The translations under genes and the position numbers were made by a program. 64,000 nucleotides of DNA, taken from positions 1 to 64,000 of the forward strand of contig NZ_JARGEL010000017.1 in assembly GCF_029211265.1 (NCBI RefSeq), in the 5' to 3' direction. The stretch is from Extensimonas soli. GTDB taxonomy: Bacteria > Pseudomonadota > Gammaproteobacteria > Burkholderiales > Burkholderiaceae_C. The notes below the pieces were generated by a model. That model was not told where the DNA came from and searched no databases. It saw nothing but the letters and a program-made list of their open reading frames with translations. Below, piece by piece: positions 25,636 to 33,499 of the stretch (position 1 is the first letter of the stretch; each line of letters opens with the position of its first letter).

Positions 25636-26277
25636 ATGGAAAATGAAATTCAGAAAGTTGCGCCATCTATATCGAGCCTCATACATGCGGCAATCACTGT
25701 CGTGGACTGTGGATGTTATGGATGGAGGCTTCTTGAACAATGTCAGGCTGTTGGCGCAAATCTCATAGGCGTTGATGAATCCGAGCCGCCTGGTCGCCCT
25801 CCTTGGGCTTCGTTTGCAACAATCAAAAACGAGAAAATTTCTGTTCCAGACGGCATTGGAGATCTTGTTGTCGCAAGTCATGTTCTTGAGCACATCCAAT
25901 CGCCAGCGAGTTTCTTTCTTGAGCTAACGAGAATAACGCGCCCTGAAGGGATGATATGGGTCGAATCTCCAAGTGAACTCTCGGCGCTAAAGAATGGATC
26001 AGATGATCCCCAGGATCACAGCTTTGAGAGCTTTTGGGACGACCCGACACACATTCGCCCGTGGACGCCTGGGGCTCTTTATCGCCTCGCCATCGGTTGT
26101 GGCGTTGTACCCAAAGCAATCGGCAGGGTGGAGAGCGACGGCATTCCATCGGTTCGCATGCTCGCGCAAAAGCCGAAATTCTGGCTCGGCAGAGACAAGC
26201 CGCGCTATGTTGGACTCAGATGTGTTGCCCCTGCGCTCAAGAGCGCCTGGGAGCATGTGTGGGGCGAGAGTGATTAG
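25636..26277 (+). CDS. SAM-dependent methyltransferase, class I
   Basis: This 213-residue protein has a shortened motif I in VVDCGCYGWRLLEQC, the acidic ribose contact in LIGVDESEPP, and motif IV/post-IV in DLVVASHVLEHIQSPASFF. HILRPxGxxWVE-like spacing (RITRPEGMIWVESPSE) is typical of type-11 methyltransferases. The substrate is unknown. It follows the DksA-like gene by 20 bp. Confidence 0.7.
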   Translation: MENEIQKVAPSISSLIHAAITVVDCGCYGWRLLEQCQAVGANLIGVDESEPPGRPPWASFATIKNEKISVPDGIGDLVVASHVLEHIQSPASFFLELTRITRPEGMIWVESPSELSALKNGSDDPQDHSFESFWDDPTHIRPWTPGALYRLAIGCGVVPKAIGRVESDGIPSVRMLAQKPKFWLGRDKPRYVGLRCVAPALKSAWEHVWGESD

Positions 26278-26283
26278 GCTGAC

Positions 26284-26874
26284 ATGCAAAATACCCATCT
26301 TCGCCACGCAAGAGTTCAGGCTGTAGCACAAGCGCGCCTGCAACGTCTTGGCATCTACGGCCACCCAGGTCTTCGTTTCAGCACGAAAGTGGAGGGTTAC
26401 AAGGACTATGTTTTTGGCGCCAAAGCAGGCCCAAGCGTAAGCTCCGTCAATCTTTTTCACGAATTGGCGCATGCAGCGCAATTTGGCCCTGAAGCATTTC
26501 GCAAGCGCAATTTGCATGGGTTCTTTGGCTTCAAGATGCGCAAGGTCGAGGTGCTGGGACAAGTGTTCGACGAACCCCTGACTTGCAGCGCAACCGAGCG
26601 TGAGCTAAGCACTTTCGCACACCAGCTACACCTGATGCGGCTGGCGGGTTGCAAAATAGACGCGCGAGCTTTTTTTGCTGAGGCTATTCTATCCATGGTT
26701 TTTGTGCCGGATTGGATCAATGTGCCTGGAGCAAACGACCAGGAGCGACACGACTACTGCATCCGTCGCACAATGGATATGTTTGATCGGCTATCGCCGC
26801 AGGAAAGTCTTGACCGTCTGATTGCCTGGCTGGATTTGACAAAAAAGAGACTGGCGCGAATAAAAGGAATTTAA
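26284..26874 (+). CDS. Putative zinc metallopeptidase-like protein
   Basis: This 196-residue protein carries HExxH in NLFHELAHAAQFGPEAF (about residues 56-72) and a later Glu in TCSATERELSTFAHQ that could be the third zinc ligand. It has no signal peptide, so it acts in the cytoplasm. It lies 6 bp after the methyltransferase gene. Substrate unknown; peptidase activity is inferred from the motif only. Confidence 0.55.
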   Translation: MQNTHLRHARVQAVAQARLQRLGIYGHPGLRFSTKVEGYKDYVFGAKAGPSVSSVNLFHELAHAAQFGPEAFRKRNLHGFFGFKMRKVEVLGQVFDEPLTCSATERELSTFAHQLHLMRLAGCKIDARAFFAEAILSMVFVPDWINVPGANDQERHDYCIRRTMDMFDRLSPQESLDRLIAWLDLTKKRLARIKGI

Positions 26875-26932
26875 TAATTTGCCAGCCGACGGCAAATCAA
26901 TTAAAATTAGACAACCGCAAAGGAGAACCCAA

Positions 26933-27202
26933 GTGCTCGAAACATACTCTGCACTTTTCGGCGTCATCGGCACCCTGATGCTCGCCATCAAATCGAAATA
27001 CGCTGGCGCAGCCTTCGTCTTTTATTCGTTCAGCAACATCGGCTGGATCACCTTTGCTGCGGCCAATCATCATTGGGGACTGCTTGCGCAGAACCTGATT
27101 TTCCTGGCGACAAGCCTCATTGGTATCTGGAGCTGGATCGTTCGTCCGTGGCTTGCGGATCGCAAGAAAAAGCGGATGGCTTTTGTTCTGCAGGAATACT
27201 GA
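26933..27202 (+). CDS. Small PnuC-like membrane protein
   Basis: The 89-residue product starts at GTG 26933 with AAGGAG upstream. Three hydrophobic segments (YSALFGVIGTLMLAI, AAFVFYSFSNIGWITFAAA, LLAQNLIFLATSLIGIWSWI) resemble half of a PnuC-type transporter. Short homologues occur in phages and plasmids. A transport role is uncertain. Confidence 0.6.
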   Translation: MLETYSALFGVIGTLMLAIKSKYAGAAFVFYSFSNIGWITFAAANHHWGLLAQNLIFLATSLIGIWSWIVRPWLADRKKKRMAFVLQEY

Positions 27203-27226
27203 TCTCTGGAATTGGAGGAAATCAAA

Positions 27227-28303
27227 ATGCGACGCGCAACAATGGAGGCTGGATGGCTGCAGCTACAGGAAAAGGCGGCGCAAGCCATTGATGGATTCCG
27301 CCTTGGATACGACTTTGCCGCCGAGCACGAGTGGGGTACGCCCTACCTCAAATCGGCGCTGGGCATAGCTCAGAAGGACTTCCCTATTGGATTGGAAGAT
27401 CGCATGATGACCCAGGTGCCGCCTGCCCTGCGCTTTGTTCGCTACGAGATGCACTCCAAAGACCGCCGCGTCAAGCGCACAATGCCAGCAGCCCTGCTGT
27501 TTTGCAGTGACAGTGCAGCCGAACTGCACGCAAGGCACGCGGACGTAGCTACGCTGGCTAAAGCGCTGGATGTCTCGTTTGGATTCGACTTTGCAGATCG
27601 ACGGGTGACGCAGACCGATGATCACCAAATCGTGAGCAGTTGGTCGGATAAGGATGGTTTCGCCATCCACGTTCGCGGCGCAGAGAATGTTGCGCGGCTG
27701 GAATCGCTGCACGAGGCATTCTTGCGAAAGGATATTGCCCTCGCAGATGCGTCCGTCGTTGGCTTTGAGCGCAAATCTTTGGCCCTGGTGGTGGCATCGG
27801 CTGTGCCTGATGACGTGCGCGCACAGGTGCGAGACGATGATGCAGCGCACTTTCGCCTTCATCAAGCCTTCAAGGAATGCGGAATTGTGCAGCTCCTTCA
27901 TGACGCCGGTCTTGGATGGTACTCGCTGCGCCCCGCCTGGGAGCGCGGTGAAGGCTCGGATCTGATCTTTTTCCTCAATCCAGAAAATCAAAAAGAAAAC
28001 GCCTACGGCTGGTTTACCCTGGACGAGCTGCACGCATGGGCCAGGGGCGAGGGGCCGGTGGTCGAGAGCCTGGAAGTGGCCGAGCACCTCAAGCAATGTC
28101 ACCCTGAATGGGAAGATAGCCTCGCCAACACGCTGGCGGCTGCGGGCGTCAATCTCCGGTGCCGCCATGTCTATCAGTGGATGGACAAGGATCGCACAAA
28201 GCCTGGCGTGCGCCTGTTGACCGCGCCTGGGGCGCCTATTCCCAGTGGCGTTTACTCTTTGGTTGAGCTGCAATCGAGGCTTCACGCTTTGGCGGAAGCA
28301 TAA
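27227..28303 (+). CDS. Unknown 358-residue protein
   Basis: The ATG at 27227 has GGAGG nine bases upstream. The protein is soluble and mixed alpha/beta, with no recognisable catalytic motif. Notable stretches are FGFDFADRRVTQTDDHQIVS and SDLIFFLNPENQKENAYGWF. It is the fourth gene of a plus-strand run starting at 25636. Function unknown. Confidence 0.65.
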   Translation: MRRATMEAGWLQLQEKAAQAIDGFRLGYDFAAEHEWGTPYLKSALGIAQKDFPIGLEDRMMTQVPPALRFVRYEMHSKDRRVKRTMPAALLFCSDSAAELHARHADVATLAKALDVSFGFDFADRRVTQTDDHQIVSSWSDKDGFAIHVRGAENVARLESLHEAFLRKDIALADASVVGFERKSLALVVASAVPDDVRAQVRDDDAAHFRLHQAFKECGIVQLLHDAGLGWYSLRPAWERGEGSDLIFFLNPENQKENAYGWFTLDELHAWARGEGPVVESLEVAEHLKQCHPEWEDSLANTLAAAGVNLRCRHVYQWMDKDRTKPGVRLLTAPGAPIPSGVYSLVELQSRLHALAEA

Positions 28304-28344
28304 AGCGATATCCATCTACCCTTTTTTTCTTTTCAGGACGAGTC

Positions 28345-28776
28345 ATGGAAACCGTACACACACGAACCCGCCGCAGCGTCGCCAAGGCATCGAAAGAATC
28401 TGCACTGGTGCGCGAACTGAGCACAGAGCTTGAAGTCTGCCTCAGCCAGTTCGAACAGGAATTTGCTCTGGTGCGCGAACTGAGCACTGAAATTGAAGCC
28501 TGCCGCAGCCAGCTCGAACAGGTTGCGCGCCTGGCGCTCGGCCGCGAGGTTTTCATCATGCGCGGCAATCCGCTTCGAGGCGCAGCTACAGGCCCAGGAT
28601 TTGGCCGCGAGGTGCGCGCGATCGTTCGGACAATTTCGGGGGAAAACGTCGAATGCGAACTGCTTGAGGACGACCCGCATGCTGTTTGCGACCCGAAAAA
28701 GGCTGGGGAAACCGGGTGGTGGTCGCTCTCCAGTGTTGTGCCGGTTGCTGCCTCTGTGCGAAAGGCGCAAAAATAA
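28345..28776 (+). CDS. Unknown protein with a 21-residue internal duplication
   Basis: This 143-residue protein holds a tandem heptad-like repeat: SALVRELSTELEVCLSQFEQ followed by FALVRELSTEIEACRSQLEQ (about residues 19-61), probably a coiled coil. The DNA copies are 63 bp each and have diverged slightly. The C-terminal half is beta-rich. Function unknown. Confidence 0.6.
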   Translation: METVHTRTRRSVAKASKESALVRELSTELEVCLSQFEQEFALVRELSTEIEACRSQLEQVARLALGREVFIMRGNPLRGAATGPGFGREVRAIVRTISGENVECELLEDDPHAVCDPKKAGETGWWSLSSVVPVAASVRKAQK

Positions 28777-28950
28777 AGCGTCTTTCGCGCCGATATTTTA
28801 TGTCATTAAGCTAATATAAACAAGGCATGCGCTGTATTGCCGGAGATATCCGAGAACGCTAAAAGATGCTCGTGATTTCTGGCGAACGTCAATTAACGCC
28901 ATGTCAATTTAGGCATGCTTGTTTTATTACCAATGGTTTGGAGGTATTTC
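28777..28950. other. Intergenic region upstream of the DUF4214 gene
   Basis: These 174 bp are more AT-rich than their surroundings and contain GGCATGCGCTGTATTG (28824-28839) and GGCATGCTTG (28911-28920), the latter like the repeats near parA and the second tRNA. No gene seen. Confidence 0.45.
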
Positions 28951-29853
28951 ATGGATTCAATTGAGAAATTTTCCGCGGTTACGCAGCTTTACGTAGGCCT
29001 ATTTGGCGTCGCTCCAGATGTGGAGGGGCTTAATTACTGGGCGCTCGAACTGGATAAGGGCGCGTCGATCGGCAAGGTTGCCTCAGCGATGCTTGGCACA
29101 GCAAGTGGGCATGTCTTTTACCCGAATGCCAATGACTATGCGGGAATCATATCGGCTTTTTATCAAAATGCACTGGGGCGCCAAGCCGATGAGAGCGGAC
29201 TGGACTACTGGAGCAAAAAAGCCATCGGTGGAGAGCCAATAGGAGACGTTCTCGCTGAAATGCTGCATGTCGCCAGCCATTATGATGGCAACGACCCGGA
29301 GGGTTTACAATCTCAATTGACATTTGCGAAAAAAGTCGAGGCGGCAGATATCTTCGCTTCGCAGTTTGGAAAGCACGGCGGAATCAATCAAAGCACATTA
29401 ACATCTCAAATTTCGCACGACATGCTAGGCCAGGTGACGGCCGCCACAGATGTGAATGAATTTGCGGCCACGGTATTCCCTTCTGTTTGGCGGCTGATGG
29501 AAGCGCCGGTTCAGGTATTGGATAATGTTGGACAGATTTTGCCTAACGGATCATTGGCGGGTCTTCTTTCTGAAATGCCAAAGGGATCCACATTGAGTGA
29601 TGCCGCAAATTTTGCCTTAATTATGGCGAGCAACTCTGATTACGCGGAGATCGGAGATTTGATCTTCAAAAACGGTGGATCCTTTGCTTCCGTCATGGAT
29701 GGGGTGCGCAACGAAATAACGCCAGAACAGTTGCTCTATGCGGCAAAAGGCGGCGCACAAGCCATATCTGATATTTTGAACGAAATTGCGAATAACGCCA
29801 CCCAAACGCAACTCGTTGGCATTCAGCATCTGAGCGGAATCGCTATGGTTTGA
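28951..29853 (+). CDS. DUF4214-domain protein
   Basis: The 300-residue product starts at ATG 28951 with GGAGG upstream. Two DUF4214 repeats are visible: VTQLYVGLFGVAPDVEGLNY (about residues 8-27) and ISAFYQNALGRQADESGLDY (about 68-87). This domain is usual in bacterial surface, S-layer and adhesin-like proteins, often exported by type I secretion. No RTX repeats or signal peptide are present. Confidence 0.75.
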   Translation: MDSIEKFSAVTQLYVGLFGVAPDVEGLNYWALELDKGASIGKVASAMLGTASGHVFYPNANDYAGIISAFYQNALGRQADESGLDYWSKKAIGGEPIGDVLAEMLHVASHYDGNDPEGLQSQLTFAKKVEAADIFASQFGKHGGINQSTLTSQISHDMLGQVTAATDVNEFAATVFPSVWRLMEAPVQVLDNVGQILPNGSLAGLLSEMPKGSTLSDAANFALIMASNSDYAEIGDLIFKNGGSFASVMDGVRNEITPEQLLYAAKGGAQAISDILNEIANNATQTQLVGIQHLSGIAMV

Positions 29854-29860
29854 ATGTAAT

Positions 29861-30433
29861 ATGGCGGCTATCAAATTTTATCTGCTTCCCGTAGAAGAAT
29901 GCGCTAGTGCTCTGGCAATGCACGAGATTGCCAGAGAGGACGCGCTGAGCGCAAAACGCGATCTTCTTTCGAAGTATGGCGCCGACGCAATTTTGCGTGC
30001 AGGGCCGCATGTGGAAGCTATTGCCTGGAAAGAAATGCCCGACGAGTTGGCGGGCTTCACCATTCCGAGATGGTCTTCTGAGCACGCAGCCTGGATTCAA
30101 AAACCAAAGAAGAACACGCTGCGTGGCAAGCAGGCTGCGCGAGAGATGGATGAAGTTGGTGAGCTGCTGGAGATATGGCAATGGTCGCTGGAGCGCGCAC
30201 TTGGCGTCTATGGCTACATCTTTGGACGCTACCGCGCAAGACTCGCATTCCTCTATGCTGTAGCCAACCCGCTAGAAGATGGACGGGTTGTTTTGAGTTT
30301 TCCGGTGCGAGATCATCTTGATGACTGGCGCGAAAAGACAGCCGACGATCCCAAACTACCGTCGTTCGCGACTGAAATAACGCAAGAGGAAGCCGAGAAG
30401 CTGATCGGCAAAAAAGTTCCTGAGTTGTTGTAG
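29861..30433 (+). CDS. Unknown 190-residue protein
   Basis: The protein is soluble, with long helices (LLEIWQWSLERALGVYGYIF, about residues 100-120) and a short C-terminal acidic part. It starts 7 bp after the DUF4214 gene. No recognised motif. Confidence 0.55.
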   Translation: MAAIKFYLLPVEECASALAMHEIAREDALSAKRDLLSKYGADAILRAGPHVEAIAWKEMPDELAGFTIPRWSSEHAAWIQKPKKNTLRGKQAAREMDEVGELLEIWQWSLERALGVYGYIFGRYRARLAFLYAVANPLEDGRVVLSFPVRDHLDDWREKTADDPKLPSFATEITQEEAEKLIGKKVPELL

Positions 30434-30458
30434 ATCGCTTAAAAGCAAAGGAATAAAG

Positions 30459-30563
30459 ATGTCACTCATAACACAGGAGACCATCTTGAGCGCCCTGGAG
30501 TGGGCCTACGAGAAGTCGGTGTACGGAGTATCTGGGCTCGATTCGGCAATAGAACTTGCATAA
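30459..30563 (+). pseudogene. EcsC-like N-terminal fragment
   Basis: A 34-codon frame encodes LEWAYEKSVYGVSGLDSA, matching the start of EcsC-family proteins (normally over 200 residues), then stops at 30561-30563. AAGGAATAAAG precedes the ATG. The rest of the gene is absent and a PIN-like gene follows within 7 bp, so this is probably a recombination stub. Confidence 0.55.
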
Positions 30564-30569
30564 AGCCAT

Positions 30570-31190
30570 ATGAAGACTCAGGTCTTTCTAGTCGATCTCG
30601 AAAACGTGCACCCCAATGTGCTGCCCGCTCTTGCTCTGGAGGACGTGCGCGTCTTGGTATTCGTGGGGCCGCACCAGGGCAAATTGCCATTCGCGCTGGT
30701 TGAGGCAATGCAGAAGCTAGGCAGCAAGGCGGAGTATGTACGCATCGCCCAGCAGGGCACCAATGCGCTGGATATGCACATCGCCTTTCATCTAGGGCGT
30801 TTGTGTCACGAATTACCGCAGGCTTACTTTCACATCATCAGCAAAGACCGTGACTACGATTCACTGCTCATGCACCTCAATGCCGTAAGTAATCGCGCGG
30901 CCAAGTGGAGTGACTTCACCCAAATTCCCATGCTGCAACGCTTTCAGGCAGAAACTTTGCCAGAGCAAACCCTGGCAGCAGTTCGCTGGCTGGTCGATCG
31001 CCCCAAAAACCGCCCAGCCACACGCAAAACTCTGCACAACACTCTGCACAAAGCAGTCTTTGCCGAACGGCTCGATGCCGCCGCCATTGAAAAAATCATC
31101 TCCCTGATGCAAAAGCGCAAAGTGCTGGAGTGCGAAGGCCAAAAAGTGAAATATCATGCAGAACTGGAGTCCGCGCATGGACGTATCTGA
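30570..31190 (+). CDS. PIN/NYN-like nuclease domain protein
   Basis: This 206-residue protein has a PIN-like fold pattern with acidic residues at the expected sites: TQVFLVDLENVHPNVL (Asp 9), GTNALDMHIAFHLG (Asp about 70) and HIISKDRDYDSLL (Asp about 93-96). The C-terminal part is a basic helical domain (KNRPATRKTLHNTLHKAVFA). Such proteins are probable RNases. No antitoxin was recognised beside it. Confidence 0.7.
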   Translation: MKTQVFLVDLENVHPNVLPALALEDVRVLVFVGPHQGKLPFALVEAMQKLGSKAEYVRIAQQGTNALDMHIAFHLGRLCHELPQAYFHIISKDRDYDSLLMHLNAVSNRAAKWSDFTQIPMLQRFQAETLPEQTLAAVRWLVDRPKNRPATRKTLHNTLHKAVFAERLDAAAIEKIISLMQKRKVLECEGQKVKYHAELESAHGRI

Positions 31191-31244
31191 GCTGCAAGCC
31201 GCCAACCTTCAATTCTTCGTCGAAGATCACGAGATAAAATAGCG

Positions 31245-31463
31245 ATGCGCAATGGGCAACAAATGAGCCGTAATTTTTCGGACAAAGACTTGTTGCGGGA
31301 AAACGGCCACAGCTTCGTGGATGCTTCTCGCCTAGGGCTGCGGCTCAAGTGCAAATGCTGCATCCTGTGTGGGATTGTGCGGCGCATTGATGGCTCCAAC
31401 AAGCCGTGCAAAGGGGCGGCGAAGGTTGAACTTAGAGACAATATCCCAAACAAGAATAACTGA
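31245..31463 (+). CDS. Small zinc-ribbon-like protein
   Basis: This 72-residue protein (possible later start at 31263) contains LKCKCCILCGIVRRIDGSNK, then PCKG, a Cys pattern seen in small phage and plasmid proteins. The role is unknown. Confidence 0.5.
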   Translation: MRNGQQMSRNFSDKDLLRENGHSFVDASRLGLRLKCKCCILCGIVRRIDGSNKPCKGAAKVELRDNIPNKNN

Positions 31464-31483
31464 GTGTCTTTTGGAGAATTGCG

Positions 31484-32152
31484 ATGGAGCAAGAAATCCT
31501 TACGGACTGGCGCAAAATACGTCAAATAAAAGAGTCTCACACTCCGGCCAGCGAATTGAAGAAGCGCGGATGGACAGGGGCGATGATCGAGGAATTTCTC
31601 GGAAGTCCAGATATTTTGGTGCGAAATCCAGTAGTGCGATCCGGCGCCCCCATGTGTCTTTATGCCAACTCCCGCATCGATGCCATCGAGTCAAGCGAGT
31701 CTTTTGCGCAACGCAAGATAATCCGAGAGCTGCGCGGGAAAATTCAGAAGAAAATCTCTGAGCAAAAAAAGGGCGAACTTCTTGCCTGGGTAAAAGCCTT
31801 GGACATTCAGGTTCGTTTTTATACCAAAAAATCTTTGCTATTTGAGGATGCGATTCGGCATTACAATAACCGAAGCCTCGACAGAGAAAATGTCCTTTCT
31901 CACGTGGGTCATTGGTCTAGTTGCGATGTCGAATTTTTGCACAGAATTACCGTCAATTTTTTGCGGCATCAGGGAACATCTTACGAAGAGAAGCTGGACG
32001 AGATTTTCGGCAAAACAGGAGTCAATGCGGCATACATTGCCATAAAAAAGAAAGTCCTCGAAGCTATTGCCAAGGAATACCTTTTCTTGGCCGAAGAGTG
32101 CAAAAGACAAATGGAATCAGTGCAAGAGTATTCCCCGCGCGTGCGGGGATGA
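31484..32152 (+). CDS. Unknown helical protein ending in a CRISPR repeat
   Basis: This 222-residue basic protein has an N-terminal helix-turn-helix-like ASELKKRGWTGAMIEEFLG (about residues 22-40) and long helices after it. Its last residues (YSPRVRG) and the stop codon are read from a type I-E CRISPR repeat at 32128-32156, so the native C-terminus may be lost. No family recognised. Confidence 0.6.
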   Translation: MEQEILTDWRKIRQIKESHTPASELKKRGWTGAMIEEFLGSPDILVRNPVVRSGAPMCLYANSRIDAIESSESFAQRKIIRELRGKIQKKISEQKKGELLAWVKALDIQVRFYTKKSLLFEDAIRHYNNRSLDRENVLSHVGHWSSCDVEFLHRITVNFLRHQGTSYEEKLDEIFGKTGVNAAYIAIKKKVLEAIAKEYLFLAEECKRQMESVQEYSPRVRG

Positions 32153-32156
32153 ACCG
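32128..32156 (+). CRISPR. Single type I-E-like CRISPR repeat (array remnant)
   Basis: The 29-nt sequence from GTATTCCCCGCG to GATGAACCG has the type I-E form, with stem CCCCGC-GCGT-GCGGGG and the GAACCG end. No second repeat follows after about 32 nt, and no cas gene is in the window. It is a solitary repeat, not a working array here. Confidence 0.7.
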
Positions 32157-32199
32157 ATGCCATACCAAAACTGAACGGCGGGCTTGCCGCGAATTGGGA

Positions 32200-32391
32200 T
32201 CAACGCGGCGCATAACCAGCCTCGCGCAGCGCCTTCGCCAGTTCGCCCAGGGCGTCGCGCATCACATACGCCTCGTAGTCATCGACCGCGTTTTGTCGAA
32301 TCTCCTGCCAGCCCACGCGCTTGACGAACTGTGCCAGAGCCAGAGCCTGAGCGGGCTCCAGAATCACCGTAGCCATAACTTGCCCGTCCAT
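32200..32391 (-). CDS. Unknown small protein of the toxin-antitoxin neighbourhood
   Basis: The 63-residue product starts at ATG 32391 with AAGGAGA upstream. It reads VILEPAQALALAQFVKRVGW then YEAYVMRDALGELAKALREA. Similar short proteins are common on plasmids and transposons (I recall the DUF7706 name), with no known function. Confidence 0.6.
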   Translation of the reverse strand: MDGQVMATVILEPAQALALAQFVKRVGWQEIRQNAVDDYEAYVMRDALGELAKALREAGYAPR

Positions 32392-32497
32392 ATCTTCTCC
32401 TTTACCCGATAGATTGGCCGCCGCCTTGGCGCGCAACATGGCGAACGCCGCCCATGCTACCGTTCCCCACTGCTACGCAACAGGCGAAAGAAAGGCG

Positions 32498-32824
32498 CTA
32501 CCGGGGTAGCGCCAGATGAACCTTGATCGCATCCTCGACGGCCAACATATCCGCTTTGGATAGCGTGCCAAGCTGACTTTTGAGCCGCGACTTATCTGCG
32601 GCCATGATCTGGTCGGCCATCGCCTTGCTGCTCTGCTCGCCAACGGTCACAACGGCCTCGCCGGGATACTGCCGCCCGGTGTTGCTGGTCAGCGGGATGA
32701 CTACCACCCGCGCCAGATTCCGGTTCGCCGCGTCGTTGCTCACGATCACAGCCGGGCGCGTCTTGCGGATTTCACTGCCGACCGCCGGGTCGAATTCGAC
32801 CCACCACACCTCACCGCGCCGCAT
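32498..32824 (-). CDS. PemK/MazF-family toxin
   Basis: This 108-residue mRNA interferase has RRGEVWWVEFDPAVGSEIRK, TRPAVIVSNDAANRN, RVVVIPLTSNTGRQYPGEAV and QIMAADKSRL, the normal MazF/PemK motifs in order. It overlaps the antitoxin gene by 14 bp. The hairpin GGCGCTACC/GGTAGCGCC near 32493-32512 at its end may be a terminator. It probably stabilises the transposon or plasmid. Confidence 0.9.
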   Translation of the reverse strand: MRRGEVWWVEFDPAVGSEIRKTRPAVIVSNDAANRNLARVVVIPLTSNTGRQYPGEAVVTVGEQSSKAMADQIMAADKSRLKSQLGTLSKADMLAVEDAIKVHLALPR

Positions 32825-33041
32825 CGGCCATGTCCCCGGCGAGCGCGTTACACCATTCCATCGCTTCGGCCTCTCGCGCCTTGTCGGCCGCCATTGCGCG
32901 GTATCCGTCATCGAGCGACGTATCCAGCACATGCGGGCGCAGCAAGTCCTCGATGAACTGGCTCATGCGGCGCTTGCCGACCGTCCGGTACAACCCCTCG
33001 TAAACCGCTTCGTCGAGCGTGATCGTCATTCGTCTGTGCAT
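32811..33041 (-). CDS. Ribbon-helix-helix antitoxin of the PemK/MazF pair
   Basis: This 76-residue protein begins RRMTITLDEAVYEGLYRTVG, a ribbon-helix-helix DNA-binding start, followed by an acidic, flexible tail (DKAREAEAMEWCNALAGDMA) that should wrap the toxin. AAGGAG precedes the ATG. It autoregulates from the palindrome just upstream. Confidence 0.88.
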   Translation of the reverse strand: MHRRMTITLDEAVYEGLYRTVGKRRMSQFIEDLLRPHVLDTSLDDGYRAMAADKAREAEAMEWCNALAGDMADAAR

Positions 33042-33056
33042 TTGAATCTCCTTAGC

Positions 33057-33074
33057 ACGTTATGCGCATAACGT
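33057..33074 (-). promoter_or_regulatory. Palindromic operator of the toxin-antitoxin operon
   Basis: ACGTTATGCGCATAACGT is a perfect 18-bp palindrome 16 bp before the antitoxin ATG. On the minus strand TAAAAT (a -10-like box) lies directly upstream, so bound antitoxin would block transcription. Confidence 0.75.
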
Positions 33075-33297
33075 ATTTTAGCACGTTCACGCCGCTGCGC
33101 CCCTTGGGCCGTCCCGGCCAAAACGCCTGAACACATGTCCGCGCATTCCCTTCAAGGCCAGCGCGCTGGCTCCTAGACCATACTTTATTCATGATTATTA
33201 CCATAATCATGACTCTCATTTTTTGATGATAAGTCTGCCGTTTTTTCTGACCAAGGGAAAACGGCATGAAAAATCAATGGGTTGCGCTCGCAATGGG
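33075..33297. other. Non-coding region with res-like inverted repeats next to the Tn402 end
   Basis: TCATGATTAT-TACC-ATAATCATGA (33189-33212) is a perfect 10-bp inverted repeat, and GCCGTTTT/AAAACGGC (about 33237-33265) forms another hairpin. Tn402-type elements prefer res sites of Tn3-family transposons and plasmids, so this may be part of one. No gene is supported here. Confidence 0.45.
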
Positions 33298-33499
33298 TGT
33301 CGTTTTCAGAAGACGGCTGCACTGAACGTCAGAAGCCGACTGCACTATAGCAGCGGAGGGGTTGGATCCATCAGGCAACGACGGGCTGCTGCCGGCCATC
33401 AGCGGACGCAGGGAGGACTTTCCGCAACCGGCCGTTCGATGCGGCACCGATGGCCTTCGCGCAGGGGTAGTGAATCCGCCAGGATTGACTTGCGCTGCC

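Noticed and set aside
31176..31241. 21-codon frame overlapping the end of the PIN-like gene
   Set aside because: Too short and without a motif or clear ribosome binding site.
32128..32188. A functional CRISPR array
   Set aside because: Only one repeat is present, with no repeat one spacer length later, no leader and no cas genes.
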